Below, one piece after another: positions 12,352 through 25,037 of a stretch of 64,000 bases of DNA. The stretch covers positions 620,001 through 684,000 of the forward strand of contig NW_023503972.1 of assembly GCF_014529535.1 (NCBI RefSeq), given 5' to 3'. Under the pieces are notes generated by a model. The model did not search any database. It saw only the letters and a list, made by a program, of their open reading frames with translations, and had not been told where the DNA came from. This stretch comes from Bradysia coprophila (lineage: Eukaryota; Arthropoda; Insecta; Diptera; Sciaridae). The translations under genes were made by a program, and so were the position numbers. Numbering within the stretch: the stretch's first letter is position 1; every line of letters starts with the position of its first letter.

Positions 12352-14419
12352 TTTATTGGCAAGGTCCCGCATGGCAAACTGGCACACAATTTAAAACCAA
12401 ACAATTTCTGCGACTTTTACACGATTATGGTTGCACTGCTAGATCTGGTTATTCGCAAAATATTCACACAGAATCTCCTTATTTTTCTTTCGGTTTAAAA
12501 CTGAATGTTGCCGATAAGCACACACTTGCACTGCTTTATATTTTTTCGTTAGAAAATGTGAAAAATGTCTCACACACTCTTTTGATATTGCTGTTATGTC
12601 AAATCGTTGTATACCTCTATCTTTTCTAAAACCATTTATACACAAAACAATTTTAGAAAACGAGGTCCTACGACTTTTTCAATATATACTCGCAACGACG
12701 ACCGAGAGCTGACTGAATTTGAATGGGTTCGTTGCATGAGCGAGTATAATTTCTGTGAGAGATTTTTTTTGCGCTGCAACTCTCGCGAGAGTTTTAGCAA
12801 AATTATTGAAGGGACCATCTCACGTCAACGGTTCCTTTCATTAATAGTTATTTACATGACAAAGGGAAAATATGACAGAAGTACGTTTCAGTTTGCTAAA
12901 GCTGAAAACACATGGGCAATTTTATGTTGATGTTATCGACAATTTATGCTAAGTTTTCTATTTTAATTCTATTTGTGACAGCATACAAAAATTCAAAATT
13001 TCTCCTGTTAGAACACTTGAGTTTATCCCTAGCAGCCCTAGCAGCAAACAACGACAATATGAATTTGTCACATGACTAACGTTCAGTCCTAAAATTAACT
13101 TGTTTGGTAAAAATCTTTGATTTGCAATTATGACAACAATTGTTAAAAGAGAAGATGGTGCAAAATAACACTTGCAAATGTTTCAGAACTGCCTATATAT
13201 GCTAGATTTTGACAGGTTCTGCCATGTTCCAAAAGAACGTAGTGAAGAAGGCACCGAAGAAGGCAGCTGACACCCAAATTTGAATTGCTTAGGGGACATT
13301 TTCCATATAAAATTTTAGTAAAGTTCATGGAGCTGTTAATAGAAAATTTGGGTGCCACTGCCTTATTGAGCAATTCAGAAGCTCAGAAGTTTGTTAACCT
13401 TGAAGAACCAACTTTTGCTTTAGGGTGCGTGATTGAGAACTTTCGTCTGAAATTTAATTGTTCCGTAGATCCATTGTGATTGTAATTGTTATATTTGGTT
13501 GAGTGGTCTAAATTTGCGAATTATAGAAAGATTCAAATAGGAACTTCCAAATATTTTTGTTGTTGAAAGAATATTTTTACTTGCTAATTGTCTATTTACC
13601 TGAGAATCATCGGAGATTCACCGCATATTCACCGAAGATTCATCGGAGATTCACCGACGACTCATCGGTGTTTCACCGAATATTAATCAGCGATTCACTG
13701 AAGATTCATCTGCGATTCACTGAAGATTCATCTGTGTAGCACCGAATATTCATCTGTGTTTCACCGAATACTCATCAGCGATTCACTGAAGATTCATCTG
13801 CGATTCACTGAAGATTCATCTGCGATTCACTGAAGATTCATCTGCGATTCACTGAAGATTCATCTGCGATTCACTGAAGATTCATCTGCGATTCACCGAA
13901 GATTCATCTGCGATTCACCGAAGATTCATCTGCGATTCACCGAAGATTCATCTGCGATTCACCGAAGATTCATCTGTGTAGCACCGAATATTCATCTGTG
14001 TTTCACCGAAGATTCATCTGCGATTCACCGAAGATTCATCTGTGATTGACAAAAGATTCATCGGGGATCGAAACTGTGCACAGACGCTTGCTGGCATAGG
14101 TATGAGCTTGAGCTTGACAGAAGTTCTCATTGTTTGGTACGTTGAACGTTGGTTGAAGTAAGAATTTGAAGCAGACTGTAGATATGACAAACAAGGAAGT
14201 TTCTTCACTTCTTCACTTCGCATCTTTTTGGAAGATACATGAAAAAAAAAACCATCGCAAGTAAAACAACATGTTTAATGTACAAAAAATGTATAAACAA
14301 AAAAAAATGGATTGAGTATATAACCGAACTAAGGTCACCATCGACGTTTAAATCATCGATGAAATTGAAATTTACACCACCAAGAACAACAATAAAACAA
14401 TAAATTACGCGTTGCCAAC
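12352..14419. other. Intergenic between Unc-76 5' end and nucleoporin 3' end
   Basis: This holds the Unc-76 upstream/5'UTR region and the nucleoporin 3' flank. Open frames at 12.4-12.9 kb and 13.1-13.5 kb look like chance. The only structured part is the minisatellite at 13602-14070. A minus-strand AATAAA for the nucleoporin was not found close to its stop. Confidence 0.6.
13602..14070. repeat. Minisatellite, 22-bp unit built from two 11-mers
   Basis: About 20 tandem units of GATTCATCTGC + GATTCACCGAA (variants CACTGAA, CATCGGA, TGTGTAGCAC). The half-units are themselves related (GATTCAyCxxx), so the array looks like an 11-mer that was doubled and then amplified. The central part is nearly homogeneous while the left edge is more diverged. 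All copies are head to tail with no unique spacers, so it is not a CRISPR array. Confidence 0.9.
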
Positions 14420-17400
14420 TTAACGATAATTTCTCCTTGTAGCCGCACGTATAGTTCTTCCTCTCGGTGCGGAATTGCCCGGTCCAATGTTAAATAAATT
14501 TGGAACCGGCGACGGTGCCGGATCACTTCCAGTAAAATTAAACGTCCGATTAGCGTCAGCTGAACCGGTACTTGTAGTAAATGCAGGAGTCGCATTTCCT
14601 CCAAAAACTGAGCTGCTACCACCGTTCGAATTTGAGCCGAAACTAGTTGCACCACTGTTAGCAGTGAAATCGGTTCCACCGAAAGTCGGCTTAGCGTTAC
14701 TTGCACCGAACGCTACAGCACTGCCAAAAGATGGAGTGACGTTAGAGTTACCAAAGGCTGAAGGAGCGTTAGCAGTTGCGAACGACGGTGTGGCGTTAGA
14801 ACTACCAAAGGCTGAAGGTGCGTTAGCAGTTGCGAAAGATGGTGTAGCGTTAGAACTACCGAAGGCTGAAGGAGCGTTAGCAGTTGCGAAAGACGGTGTG
14901 GCGTTAGAACTACCGAAGGCTGGAGTAGCGTTAGCAGTTGCAAAAGATGGAGTAGCATTGGAACTGCCGAAAACTTGCGTTGCGTTTGCACTTCCGAACG
15001 ATGGAGTTGAGTTAGTGCTGCCGAAAGCTGGTGCTGCATTTGAATTGCCGAAAGATGGAGTGGAACTGGCACTGCCGAATGCTGGTGTGGCACTTGTTGC
15101 AAACGATGGAGTAGCCTTTGTACTACCGAAAGCTGGAGCACCTGCACCGAATGCCGTTGATGTACCGAACGTTGAATTAGTTCCACTGAATGATGCCGGC
15201 GCATTCGTGCTTGAAGGATTGTTAGTTGCTCCGAACGAGAATACCTTTGGCATTTCATTGGTAGATGTGTTGGTAAATAAATTGGTGGAACTTGTCTGAT
15301 TAGTCGCTGGAAAACCAACTGATTTGCTTGAATCAATCGCAGATCCAAATGTTGGCGCCACACTTTTGGTTGCTCCGAATGCCACGGGCTTCGTTTCGGT
15401 GTTGTTGCTACTGAAAGTAAATGAACTCGGACCAGTTAATGAAGAATCGGACTTTTGGTTAGATCCTCCGAAGCCGAAGGTATTTCCGGTACCAGTATTA
15501 GCTAATGCTTGGCTACCAAAAATATTGTTTGTGCTGGGCTGGTTGGTTGCGGAAAAATTGAAAGTTGATGCTGGCTTAGCGGCTGACGTAGAACCGAAAA
15601 TATTTGGTGCCCCGACATTTTTGTCTGGCACTGTACTTTTCATCGAATCCACTTTCGGTGTTTGACCGAACAAGCTTGTGGTTGTGGTTGCAGTTGCTCC
15701 AAAAATTGATGTTGAGCTTTGTTGCTGCGGTGCTAACGATCCAAAGATATTCGGTGTCGCATTGACTGGCTTTCCGAAACTAGACGCAGATGGTAGCGTA
15801 GGCTGCGTAGTTTTAATTGTTGCCGACGAGTTCGTTGTCGCTCCGAAAACGAATGAGCTCGATCCAATTGCAGATGCAGAATTTATCGCTTGATTTGATG
15901 CAGCAGTGGTGGCGATATTAGAAATCCTCGGATCGGTTTGTTTTTGTGCATTCGATGCTGTTGTGCTTGACAAGGTATTTCCGAACGATGAAGTCTGCCC
16001 ATTCGTTGAGAAAGTCAAAGGCTTGATCGATTGGGTGGTTTGGTCGCTGGGTGTCGATTGCTGTGTCGTTGTTTGTACTGATCCGAATGTTGGGGGCTGA
16101 GCTTTGTTGAACGTATTGGATGAAGATCCAAAAGCAAATGTTGGTGCGGCTGAGGAAGTCACCAAGTTCTTACCGAAATTGATACTTCCTGCGGTGGCTT
16201 GACCAAATGCAGCAAAAGAAGGTGTTTGTTTCGGCTCCTCTAGTGTTGAACTCGTCGTCAGTTTCGTTGTTTCAGCAGGTGGAGCAGGAGTTCCGAATAC
16301 GGGTGCATTTTTCGTGTTCGTTGCAGCGCCAAATGTAAACGTTTTTGTTGGCTCAACGGCTGTCACTACAGTTGAGGTAGCAGTTTCATTTGATTTGGAC
16401 GGATGAAAGGTGAATGAGACACTTGGATTCAACGTAGCAGGATCTTTCGTAGTAGAGGCTGGTGTAGCTAATACCAACGGTGAAGACGATGGAATTGTTG
16501 GTGGTGTTGATGATACTACAGCCGTTACCATTGAAACACTTCCTGTTGTAGCAAGTGGAAAGGAAAATCCGCCTTTTCTTTCTTCAACAGTAGTAGCTGC
16601 TTGTGCAACTGTTACTGGCGCTGGTACGATTGTAGCTGGTTGTACGATTGTTGCTGGCGGTTGTACGCTCGTTGCTGTCGGTTGTACGTTTGTTGCTAAT
16701 GTTTGTACGGCTGGCGCTGGCGGTAATAATGGAGCTATCGTAGTTGAGATTGGATTAAAGCTAACGGCTGGTTTTGCAGGCAGCAACGTTGAGCTTTTAG
16801 AAATGATGTCAGCCTGAGTAGTGGAAGTAACTGATGCAACAGCATTCTTCTCAGTTACATCTTGGTTTAATGGTTTGGTGGAACTGTCTTCCGCGATGGG
16901 ATTCGTTGGTTTTGGCAATTCGTTAACCTTTTCCTCGCTATCCACTGTATCACTGTCGTCGTCCACTTCTCCACTTAAACATTTCAACATCAACGCCAAT
17001 CGCCTCTTGTCATCCGGTTTTCCTTTAAGCCAATTGTCCACATTTTCTCTGTATCGTGCTGTCATAGGCCTCGGTTTCACAAACGAAATGTTACATTCGT
17101 CACTTTGAATGGCTCGTCGAACCGTTGCAGCAGAAGAAGGTCGATTGAAGAGCGTTAATTTTGGCCGAGTTGGTTCGGTTGGATAAGTTTTCTCTGCAAC
17201 TTCTGGTACGAGTTTTTCAACCGGCTTCGGCACTTCGACCGAGGCTGTGTCGATAATTGGCGTTTCGATTGGTTTATCCGTTTGAAGCCGCTTTGCTTGC
17301 GGTGGTGAAATTGAATTACGTCGTGACGTGGTTGTCGCTCGCTTTGAGGAATTGGAGGGCATGTGAGCACTGGAGCTGAGCGAGCTAAAAATTTCGTTGC

Positions 17401-18331
17401 ATTTCCAGGTAGCCCGTTTGCTGGTTTCTATGGAGCTGAAAGGAACAATTTTGTTGAAGTGCAATGCAAAATCGGTTTGGGGTAACAAAGTGCAATTATA
17501 CCTAGGCGAATTGACTGGGGCTATTCGTTGGCGCTTGGAATTATTGGTAGTTGGACTTTGATTCGAATCAGTCGCATCCTTTTCTATTGTTGGCTGGTTC
17601 GTATTCATGGTATCCTAAAACAATGAGCAGTCTAGTGACTGTGCAAGAGATTCTAAAATTTACAATCACTCACCTCACAGTGGATCCGTTTCCTAGAAAT
17701 TTCCTTCAAAGCATCCAACGGATCGACCAGTACATTATCCACATCTTCGCGCCGATCGAGCGAAACCGACGGCATCATCGTCCCATTCCGTAGTATTTCT
17801 GCACGAATATTCGTTCGATTACTGTACGGATCTGGTTGACCAATTTTAGCCATTTTCGGTGGATTGGCAATGTTGCGTCTGGGTGTCAGCACCAATTTCG
17901 GCTTATCAAGATGAACAATTGGAAAATCACCCGCCCGTTTGTAGGCACGATTGAACACACTGGGTGTCTTCTTATTTTCCTCTTCATAACGAACGATTCG
18001 CTGCGTGAGGCCATTGCTTTGAGCATCGATGTATGTTTGGGCATCAATTACACCGCGTTTGGACAATGGTGAAGAATGGCTTGATAATGACGAATGTGAC
18101 GAAATTTGTCGAACTATGGTATCCGAGACGTTGTTTCTCACGTTTTGATGATGGGCGCTGAAGTAAAAGAAATGACAGGAAAATTTGGTGAGCATAAAAG
18201 GCGCGAGAATAGTGCAAGTGAAGGTCAATGAATTGATCAACTCACCTCGGATGATTCCTTTTCCCATCATCAGGTTTGTTTGATTCGGCCATTGGTTTGT
18301 AAAATGAATCTGTCGATTTCTTATTATTCAT
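14420..18331 (-). CDS. FG-repeat nucleoporin, POM121-like
   Basis: Three exons: 18331-18246, 18157-17674, 17614-14420, joined in frame with GTGAGT donors and AG acceptors, giving 1254 residues. The start MNNKKSTDSFYKP follows a possible 5'UTR acceptor. Residues about 170-190 carry DPLDALKEISRKR, resembling the conserved DP..ALKE basic motif of the POM121 family. Residues about 190-400 are basic and disordered. The C-terminal half is Ser/Thr/Ala-rich with dozens of FG, xFG and NIFG motifs that bind transport receptors in the pore. The last residues (FNIGPGNSAPRGR, then a basic end) match the POM121-type tail. I see no membrane segment and no zinc fingers, so it is neither vertebrate-like membrane-anchored POM121 nor Nup153. 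It is divergent from G9a. An FG nucleoporin is near certain; the POM121 assignment is from memory. Confidence 0.8.
14745..14960 (-). repeat. 18-codon tandem repeats inside the FG domain
   Basis: Within the nucleoporin last exon, a unit of about 54 bp encoding AFGSSNATPSFATANAPS is repeated about four times with little divergence. More degenerate FG units follow upstream. The low divergence points to recent in-frame expansion, so FG number may vary between alleles. Confidence 0.8.
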
Positions 18332-18968
18332 TCTGCGATAAAATTGTGTTGAAGCCCTGACAATAATTCTAACCTACAATTTCTAAAAGTGAACAACTCT
18401 TAACACCACCGACAAAAAGCTGTTTATCCGGCCAAATGTTCTGTATATCTTGAAACGTTTGAACTTCTCTATTCAAATTTCACGCAATGCATCCATTTGG
18501 TAGTTGCATTTGTTGCGAAATCGTTCGAGAAACACCATAAATCTTTTAAACTCTACTCAACGTTACTATACAGCACGCACATACCAGAATGAATGACACA
18601 ATAAAAAGAAGAAAATTGTAGCGTTTAGCGCTGCAATGGTGAGTATAATAAGAGGCATACGGGTAAGCGGGGTAAGCCGATCACAAATTTAATCGTTGGC
18701 GCCGGATGATAATGTCACGTATTGTTGATGTAAATGACAGTTTTCGCATTTTTCGTTTCACTTGGAACTTATTTGTGCTGAAGGCCACAGCAATGTCTGT
18801 TTACAATTAGGGAAACCGAGACAATTGAACTGCACTAAGCGATACCAAATATGTTTAAAAAATACAACAGCAAAAAGAAAAACAGTCAACGAATCTTATA
18901 GTCATACTCGAGAGTTGACATGGTGGCGCTGATGCTAATCCATTCAGAAAGATTACTTTATAGAGTGT

Positions 18969-19199
18969 TACAGTTTGTTCATTTCATTTTTACACAGTTT
19001 CTAAAGATTGTCGATATGTCAGAGTTTTTAATGTACCCAGTCAATTAAGTTCTTCCCAAATTGCGCAATATTTGAATTCGCGATAGAAATTTTAAATTTT
19101 GCGCCAAAAATTCATAATTTGGGAAGAACTTAATTGACTGGGTACATTAAAAACTCTGACATATCTAAAACTGTGTAAAAATGAAATGAACAAACTGTA
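18969..19199. repeat. Foldback element, 231 bp, long arms
   Basis: TACAGTTTGTTCATTTCATT at the left is inverted at the right end. Arms of about 85-95 bp agree closely except for about 10 extra bases in the left arm (around 19001-19013). The loop is about 50 bp and AT-rich. It is a MITE-like palindrome with no ORF. Confidence 0.85.
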
Positions 19200-19259
19200 C
19201 TTACCCCAAGGCAAGTTACAATTAACTAGACTTCGGTCGTCTCGCTCCGATCATAACAC

Positions 19260-19416
19260 TATATGATTCCTACTGCGGGACGAAAGAAAAAAATGTAAAC
19301 CCACGGGCCGAAAGTGACAGATATGTAAGCCCACGCGGCTTACATTTTTCAACTTTCGTCCCCCGTAGGCAGCATATAAAACTTAATACGTTTCGGCCTC
19401 CTCAATCGATACGTAA
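19260..19416 (-). repeat. MITE-like element, copy 1 of a two-copy family
   Basis: It contains an inverted repeat around GGGACGAAAG...CTTTCGTCCC and, on the minus strand, begins TTACGTATCGATTGAG, then GGCCGAAACGTATTAAG. The same start and order occur on the plus strand at 59069. The two copies share about 65-70 bp of clearly related sequence in opposite orientations, which supports a dispersed family. Confidence 0.7.
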
Positions 19417-20349
19417 AAAACTATTGCGAGTAGATCAAGTCCAAGGTTATTTGAAATGTCAAAAATCATCCGCAGAGACCCTGATCTGAAAATACGTGCA
19501 GTGAAAATGGGCATACTTTGTACACGTTTGAAAATAGAAACAAATGTTTGAATGATTCTCATTGTTTTCTTGTAAAATAATTAGCTCACTTACGCCACAC
19601 AAGAAACAATTATAATTTCACTTTTTATACATTGGAGATCTATTAAATTCAACCGTTATCTCCGTTTCTTTCATTACTATGTGAAATTGTGAAGTTGGTT
19701 TCGATTAGTTTGCACACTTTTCCCCACCATTCCTCACATTTCCGTCATCAGTTTGACATTGTACAGGGATTGTAAAGTAGGCAACATAGAGAAACTTAAT
19801 GTCAAAACCCACTGAAACCCTATGCTTCCATCTCTTCCATCTACATAAAAAACACATACCGAACGAGCCAATCTTTTATCTACTACCTTATTGTATACTT
19901 TGCGTTTGGGTGTACATTACCTAGCCACTTCTTGAGTCTCTAAGTAGAAGTTAATGCGAAAGAATTTGATACAAGATACGTGTGGCTTGCACCATAGTTG
20001 CGAGGCACCGTTCTCATCATCTCTTCCACCTTTAGTATTTCTGCTTCGATGTCAATAGCGTAGCCATAGCGGCGCACATGTCTTAAAGAGTAAATTATCA
20101 AATTGTCATAATTTAAATGACAGACAGCATCTCTACCATTTTTTTTTTCCACCAAAGGAGAATTTTGAATTTCATTTTTCTTGTTTCCAATTCGAATCGC
20201 CTTAAATCCGTTCCAATTCAGTGAAAACAATTAAACAACGATGTGAATGTCCTTAATACGCAAACAATAGCTTGGAAATGAATGGGAAAAATTAATAAAT
20301 CAAAGTGGTAAATTGTGCAAGAAGACGAAGGCGTATTTATGGTGGCAAG

Positions 20350-23300
20350 ATGAATTCCGAAATCGATATTCTTGAAGTAATGTCATCAAAGTTTAATGAA
20401 AGTTCACCGGAGAATAACATTGAAGACATTGCCATCGCCGACGATAAAACATTGAAATGGAGACGATTGAAAAACAATAAATTTGCGTCTGCACGTCGTA
20501 AGTCAATTGGTGAGGGTGTTGTAAAAGAAGATAAAGATAGTTCTGTCACGGAAAGAGATAAGCAAAACGAAAGTGTCTCAGAAAATGATAAATTCAATCG
20601 GGTGTTGCGTCGAAATAAACCATCCAGTGGAATATCGGTGGGGAAAAAGGATCCAGCGGAAAGAAAGGATAAAATTGTTAAAACTCGAGGATCATTTAGT
20701 GGACGTGGTAGGAAGTCATTGAACATTGCTCAACCCACCGATCAAACGAAAGAGCTAGACGCATCGACTGAAATTGTCGACAGTGGCGAGCCCAAAATCG
20801 AACAGGAAAACGGTGAAAAATCAGAAACTAGGCTCAGGCGGAGCGAAAGAACACAATTCACTTCTCCACCAAAGTCCGAAGACACGATTACGGAAATAAA
20901 AATCGAAAAGAATTTAGACAAAGAACTTATCATAGAACCACTGCCAGCAAGCGAAACCATTACTACGGAAGCAGAGAATGTTGACATTGAAGTGAAGACA
21001 TCGTTAAACGAAGCCAGTTCAAATGAAAATGTTACAAAGAGCAAACCGGAGCCGTTGAAACGCGGACGAAAGAAATTGATTCCGCCGTCCTCTTCGAATG
21101 ATACCGAGACTCAGCAAACAGAACTAAAAGTGCTGGAACAGAGCCCACCAAGTTCAATAAACGATGTAGTCATCAAGGATGAAATTACTGATACGGAAAT
21201 ATCTGAGAGCATAAAACCCTCCGAAAATGAAGTGAAGATACCAAAGAAACGTGGCCGAAAGCCAGGTACCAAATTGAAACCAAAACATGGACTCGACGGT
21301 AAAGACCGCAATTCCATGCCCGTGAAAAAGTCTCGCCGAATCGCCAAAGATGGTAACGACTCGATCTTAGCGACGGCAATTGCTCGGAAAGAAAAGAACA
21401 ACGAACACCCAGTAACACCGCAACGATTGTCACGTCGCATAAAACCCACACCAAAGATCCTTGCCAACGAAGAACTTCGTTACGGTTTCGAAGTACAAAA
21501 TAATGCGCGCCTTTCGATAAGCAGTGAAAATTTGGACAAAGACTTTGCGGAACTGTCCCCACCAAAATCTGAAATTCGTCGTAGTCGATCCATCGAAGAC
21601 AAGAAACCGTCGAATCAATCATGTGACGACCAAAATCCATCGACATTCGACCAGTTCGACGCGAAAAGTGAACAGAACAGCAAGCCAATACCCCAACGAC
21701 CATGCCCCGATCCGATTGAGTTTCTCAACGAAATCAAATTGGCTAAAATCAATTTGAATCGCTCGCCGGAGGACAACAAGAAATTGAACGTAAAACAAAT
21801 GCGACGGCTGATCAAGAAGAAAGAGAAACATTTCAACAAGCTCGGTCTGCAACGAACCAATCAGGCGACGGACACGGAAGGTTCAAGCGACGATTCGGAT
21901 GCAGACGAATTCGTTCCGGCGAAGAAAATTCAAGTGTCCACTCGCACCGGTGTTACGTTACGGTTACGCCGACCTACTCCGGATAGCAAATTGGAAAAGA
22001 AACCGGCTAACGAAGCAACACCGACCAAATGGGACGAGGATAAGCAATCCAGTAATGATTACGAGAAAGCAAACAACACAAATACTCGAACACTGAAACG
22101 AAAATGCGAGAACAGCCTAATCTCGAGCACTAAGCATAAACGGCACAGTGATGCTTCACGTCCGATCGACGCCGATCCGGATGATTCCAAGTACGCAAAG
22201 AGCAAGGCGCTGGACACAAACATATGCCTGTGTAACAAATCGTCGAATTACTACACACGAAAAACGTTGGACAGCCACTGTCGTGCAATCGATGAAATTG
22301 ATGACGAGCACATCGGATGTGCGAACGAGGTTGACGGTGAAATATTTAAGCTTTACAGGCCAAGTGTACGTGCTCTGTACATGATTCTCTGCAAAGATCA
22401 CCGAAAACGATTAGCCGCTCACAACAGCTGCGCTGGATGTGGCATATTTTGTACCCAGGGCCAATTTGTCTTGTGCTCCAAGAATCATTTCTTCCACCGA
22501 GACTGTGCCATCAAGTATATACTGAATACCCCCTTCGATCCTCAAAATAACAAGCTGACCTGTCCTAGACTGTTGTTGAAGTGTCCACATTGTGGAAACG
22601 ATGCACCTCTACACGAAACGACGATAACGATGAAATGTAAGAATATTCCGGTATTCCTACCGAAGCAGAAAATGTTCGATACGTTGTCTGCCAAAATGAG
22701 TATCGGTGCGCATACCAGTAGAAGTGCACCGGCACCAACTTCATTCGTCGACGATTTGGCCAGTACGATTCCGGCATCGATCAACACTTTACTCAATAAA
22801 CTGAAAGCGAAGTCGAACCATACGAAATCCATTGCATTCACCACCAAAGATGTCTTGTACGCTGTCCATGGGAAGGATGTCGAACAGTTGGCTGAAATTA
22901 TCGGTACGTTGACATCGATCGGATCGCTTGGACCGTTCAGCAATTTATTTTCATTTATTCAATTTCCAGTTAACGGATTTGACATCGCCGCTCCATTGCC
23001 GGAATTCCGTAACGGAACCTGCTTGCACTTGGTGTCGAGTTTCGGCGATGTGACGATGGCGTATTTGGTTCTGAGCCGAGCCACATCCTTGGAGTTCCTG
23101 AATGTGGTGGACTCTGAAATGCGAACGGCAATTATGTGCGCTGTTGTGGGCGGCAAGAATGACATCCTAAAGTTGCTCGTACAGTTCGGAGCCGATGTTA
23201 CAGTCAAGGTAGGGACATAGTTTGCAATGTGATTGCGGGTTGACAGATTCTCTAGAGAAAACAAATTTTTTATAAAATAGGGACAGGACGGTATGACGGC

Positions 23301-25037
23301 ACTTCATTTGGCGGCGAAAAATGGTAATATTGCCGCGGTGGAAATAATACTCGAACACCGTCGTTCTGCTGCCAGTCTGAACGACTTTGAAAAGTTTATC
23401 AACTACGTCGACCATGGTGGTTGGACGGCCATAGTGTGGGCAGCGGAAATCGGTCATGCTGCAATGGTCAGTTGCTTTTTGAATCATGGTGCCGACACGA
23501 CAATCCAAGACACCGAAAGGAATTCGTTGTTACACTGGGCTACCATTTCAAATGACATTGAAACAGTTGGACCGGTTCTGTTGAATGGTGGCTGTGACGT
23601 TAACGGGCAAAATAAGAATGGTGACACCGCATTGTAAGCTAAAACGGGATACGGTTGATCGATGGCGGTGTGGAAATGAAAATGATTTTCCAATTGCAGG
23701 CACATCGCTTGTCGAAATTCGAATTTGAACATTTGTATGCTACTGCTGGCCTACAAAGCCGATCTGGATATTCGAAATAAAGAAGGAAATCGTCCGCATG
23801 ACAATGTTCGCGACAAGGAGGGTAGTTGTGGTCGTGTCTTACGATTCAATTCAATTATCCGTAAAACTGTCTCGTCCACAGAGACGAAAGTTTTGATTAA
23901 GTAAATTCCACTTGACCTTGCGTAACGAATCGAATGATAATCGAATTCCCTTCGACTTTCAGAGACATATCAAAGGGTCGTGAATTGTATCCGATCAAAG
24001 TAGTGAAAACGTACACTACCAAGGAGAAGAAACTGCGTGGCCTCGAAATGGATCATCACATGTTGCCTGATTTTAAATATATCACACGATCGATTGTACT
24101 GAACAATTTCGTACAAATTGACCGTCGTATCGCACAAATGAGAATATGTTGTTGCTCGGACAAGTACGTATACGGACGACAGTTTTTCGTTTGTTTGTTA
24201 CTGTCGATGACTGACCACAAGATAACTCTTTTCCAGTTGCATTTCGTCCACCTGTCAGTGCAGCGACGTTTCAGATCAGAACTACTACACTGCCGAAGGT
24301 CGCTTGAACGACCAGTTCAACTATAAAGAGACCAACAAACCAATGATATTCGAGTGCAATGATGTGTGCGGATGCAATAAATTGTCCTGTCGGAATCGTG
24401 TTGTCCAGCAAGGTAGCCGATGTGCATTGCAGATTATCGCATGTACGCCCGAATCGAAGGGTTGGGGTGTGATAGCATTGTCGAAAATCCTGAAGGGCAC
24501 ATTTGTGGCTGAGTATACGGGCGAAATTTTGAACGACTCGGAAGCGGATAGACGGACTGACGATAGTTACTTTTTTGATCTGGGAGCGTCTGAGGTGAGT
24601 TACTTTTTGGTGGGATCTTAACATTCAACTGACGGTCAAATCTTTCATCAATAGCATTGCATCGACGCTAATTTCTACGGGAATGTGTCGCGATTTTTCA
24701 ACCATTCGTGTGAACCGAACTTAGTTCCCGTACGGGTGTATTTCGATCATCAAGATTTATGCTTTCCAAAGATTGCCTTCTTTGCATCACGCACTATTGA
24801 CGCTGGCGTTGAATTATGGTGAGTGGGTGGCATTGCTTTTTCGGGCATCGAAATTAATTTTCACTTTTTCGTGTCTGCACCAGTTTCGACTATGGGGAAA
24901 AGTTTTGGATCCACAAAAGTCGAACATTTACATGTCATTGTGGCACCAAGTCATGTCGTTTCTCGGAGCTGACGATGAAGACAACATTGGAAGACTACGT
25001 GAACGAAAGGCGAGCTGACCGATCGGACAATATTTAA
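20350..25037 (+). CDS. G9a: Histone H3K9 methyltransferase G9a/EHMT, complete
   Basis: Eight exons: 20350-22903, 22970-23208, 23281-23633, 23700-23900, 23963-24163, 24237-24594, 24655-24818, 24884-25037; all phases agree and give 1407 residues. The long disordered charged N-terminus carries AT-hook-like RGRK motifs (about residues 238 and 301). A Cys/His-rich RING-like region typical of EHMT spans about 620-760, ankyrin repeats about 852-1115, and the Cys-rich pre-SET about 1140-1235 ([15 protein letters not shown]). The SET domain ([22 protein letters not shown]) and post-SET ([10 protein letters not shown]) follow. The family mono- and dimethylates H3K9; the ankyrin repeats read the mark. 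The ATG at 20350 is the first ATG in the open frame. A Cys replaces the usual Gly before FDYG. Identity is very secure. Confidence 0.96.
22904..22969 (+). other. 66-nt frame-preserving intron in G9a
   Basis: ATCG|GTACGT at the left and TTCAATTTCCAG at the right bound 66 nt that contain no stop and are a multiple of three. Unspliced, they would insert 22 residues (rich in S, G, F) between EII and VNGFDIA, just before the first ankyrin repeat, where homologues have no insertion that I recall. Spliced, the join G|TT gives Val and a continuous EHMT sequence. Confidence 0.8.

Larger units (their letters stand above)
18332..20349. other. Divergent promoter region between nucleoporin and G9a
   Basis: About 2 kb separates the two start codons. 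It must hold both promoters and 5'UTRs, but it also carries two foldback elements (18969-19199 and 19260-19416). I cannot place core promoter motifs with confidence. Confidence 0.5.

Noticed and set aside
12352..12387. Unc-76 start at 12387
   Set aside because: The 12 extra residues do not resemble the family; MAELKFEAP at 12351 does.
13602..14070. Possible CRISPR-like regular repeats
   Set aside because: Units are directly adjacent with no unique spacers, and the host is a eukaryote.
14475..15299. 274-codon plus-strand ORF
   Set aside because: It is antisense to the FG-repeat exon and results from the repeated codon pattern; no independent coding evidence.
20305..20349. Upstream extension of G9a from position 20305
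   Set aside because: The codon at 20305 is GTG; the first ATG of this frame is at 20350.
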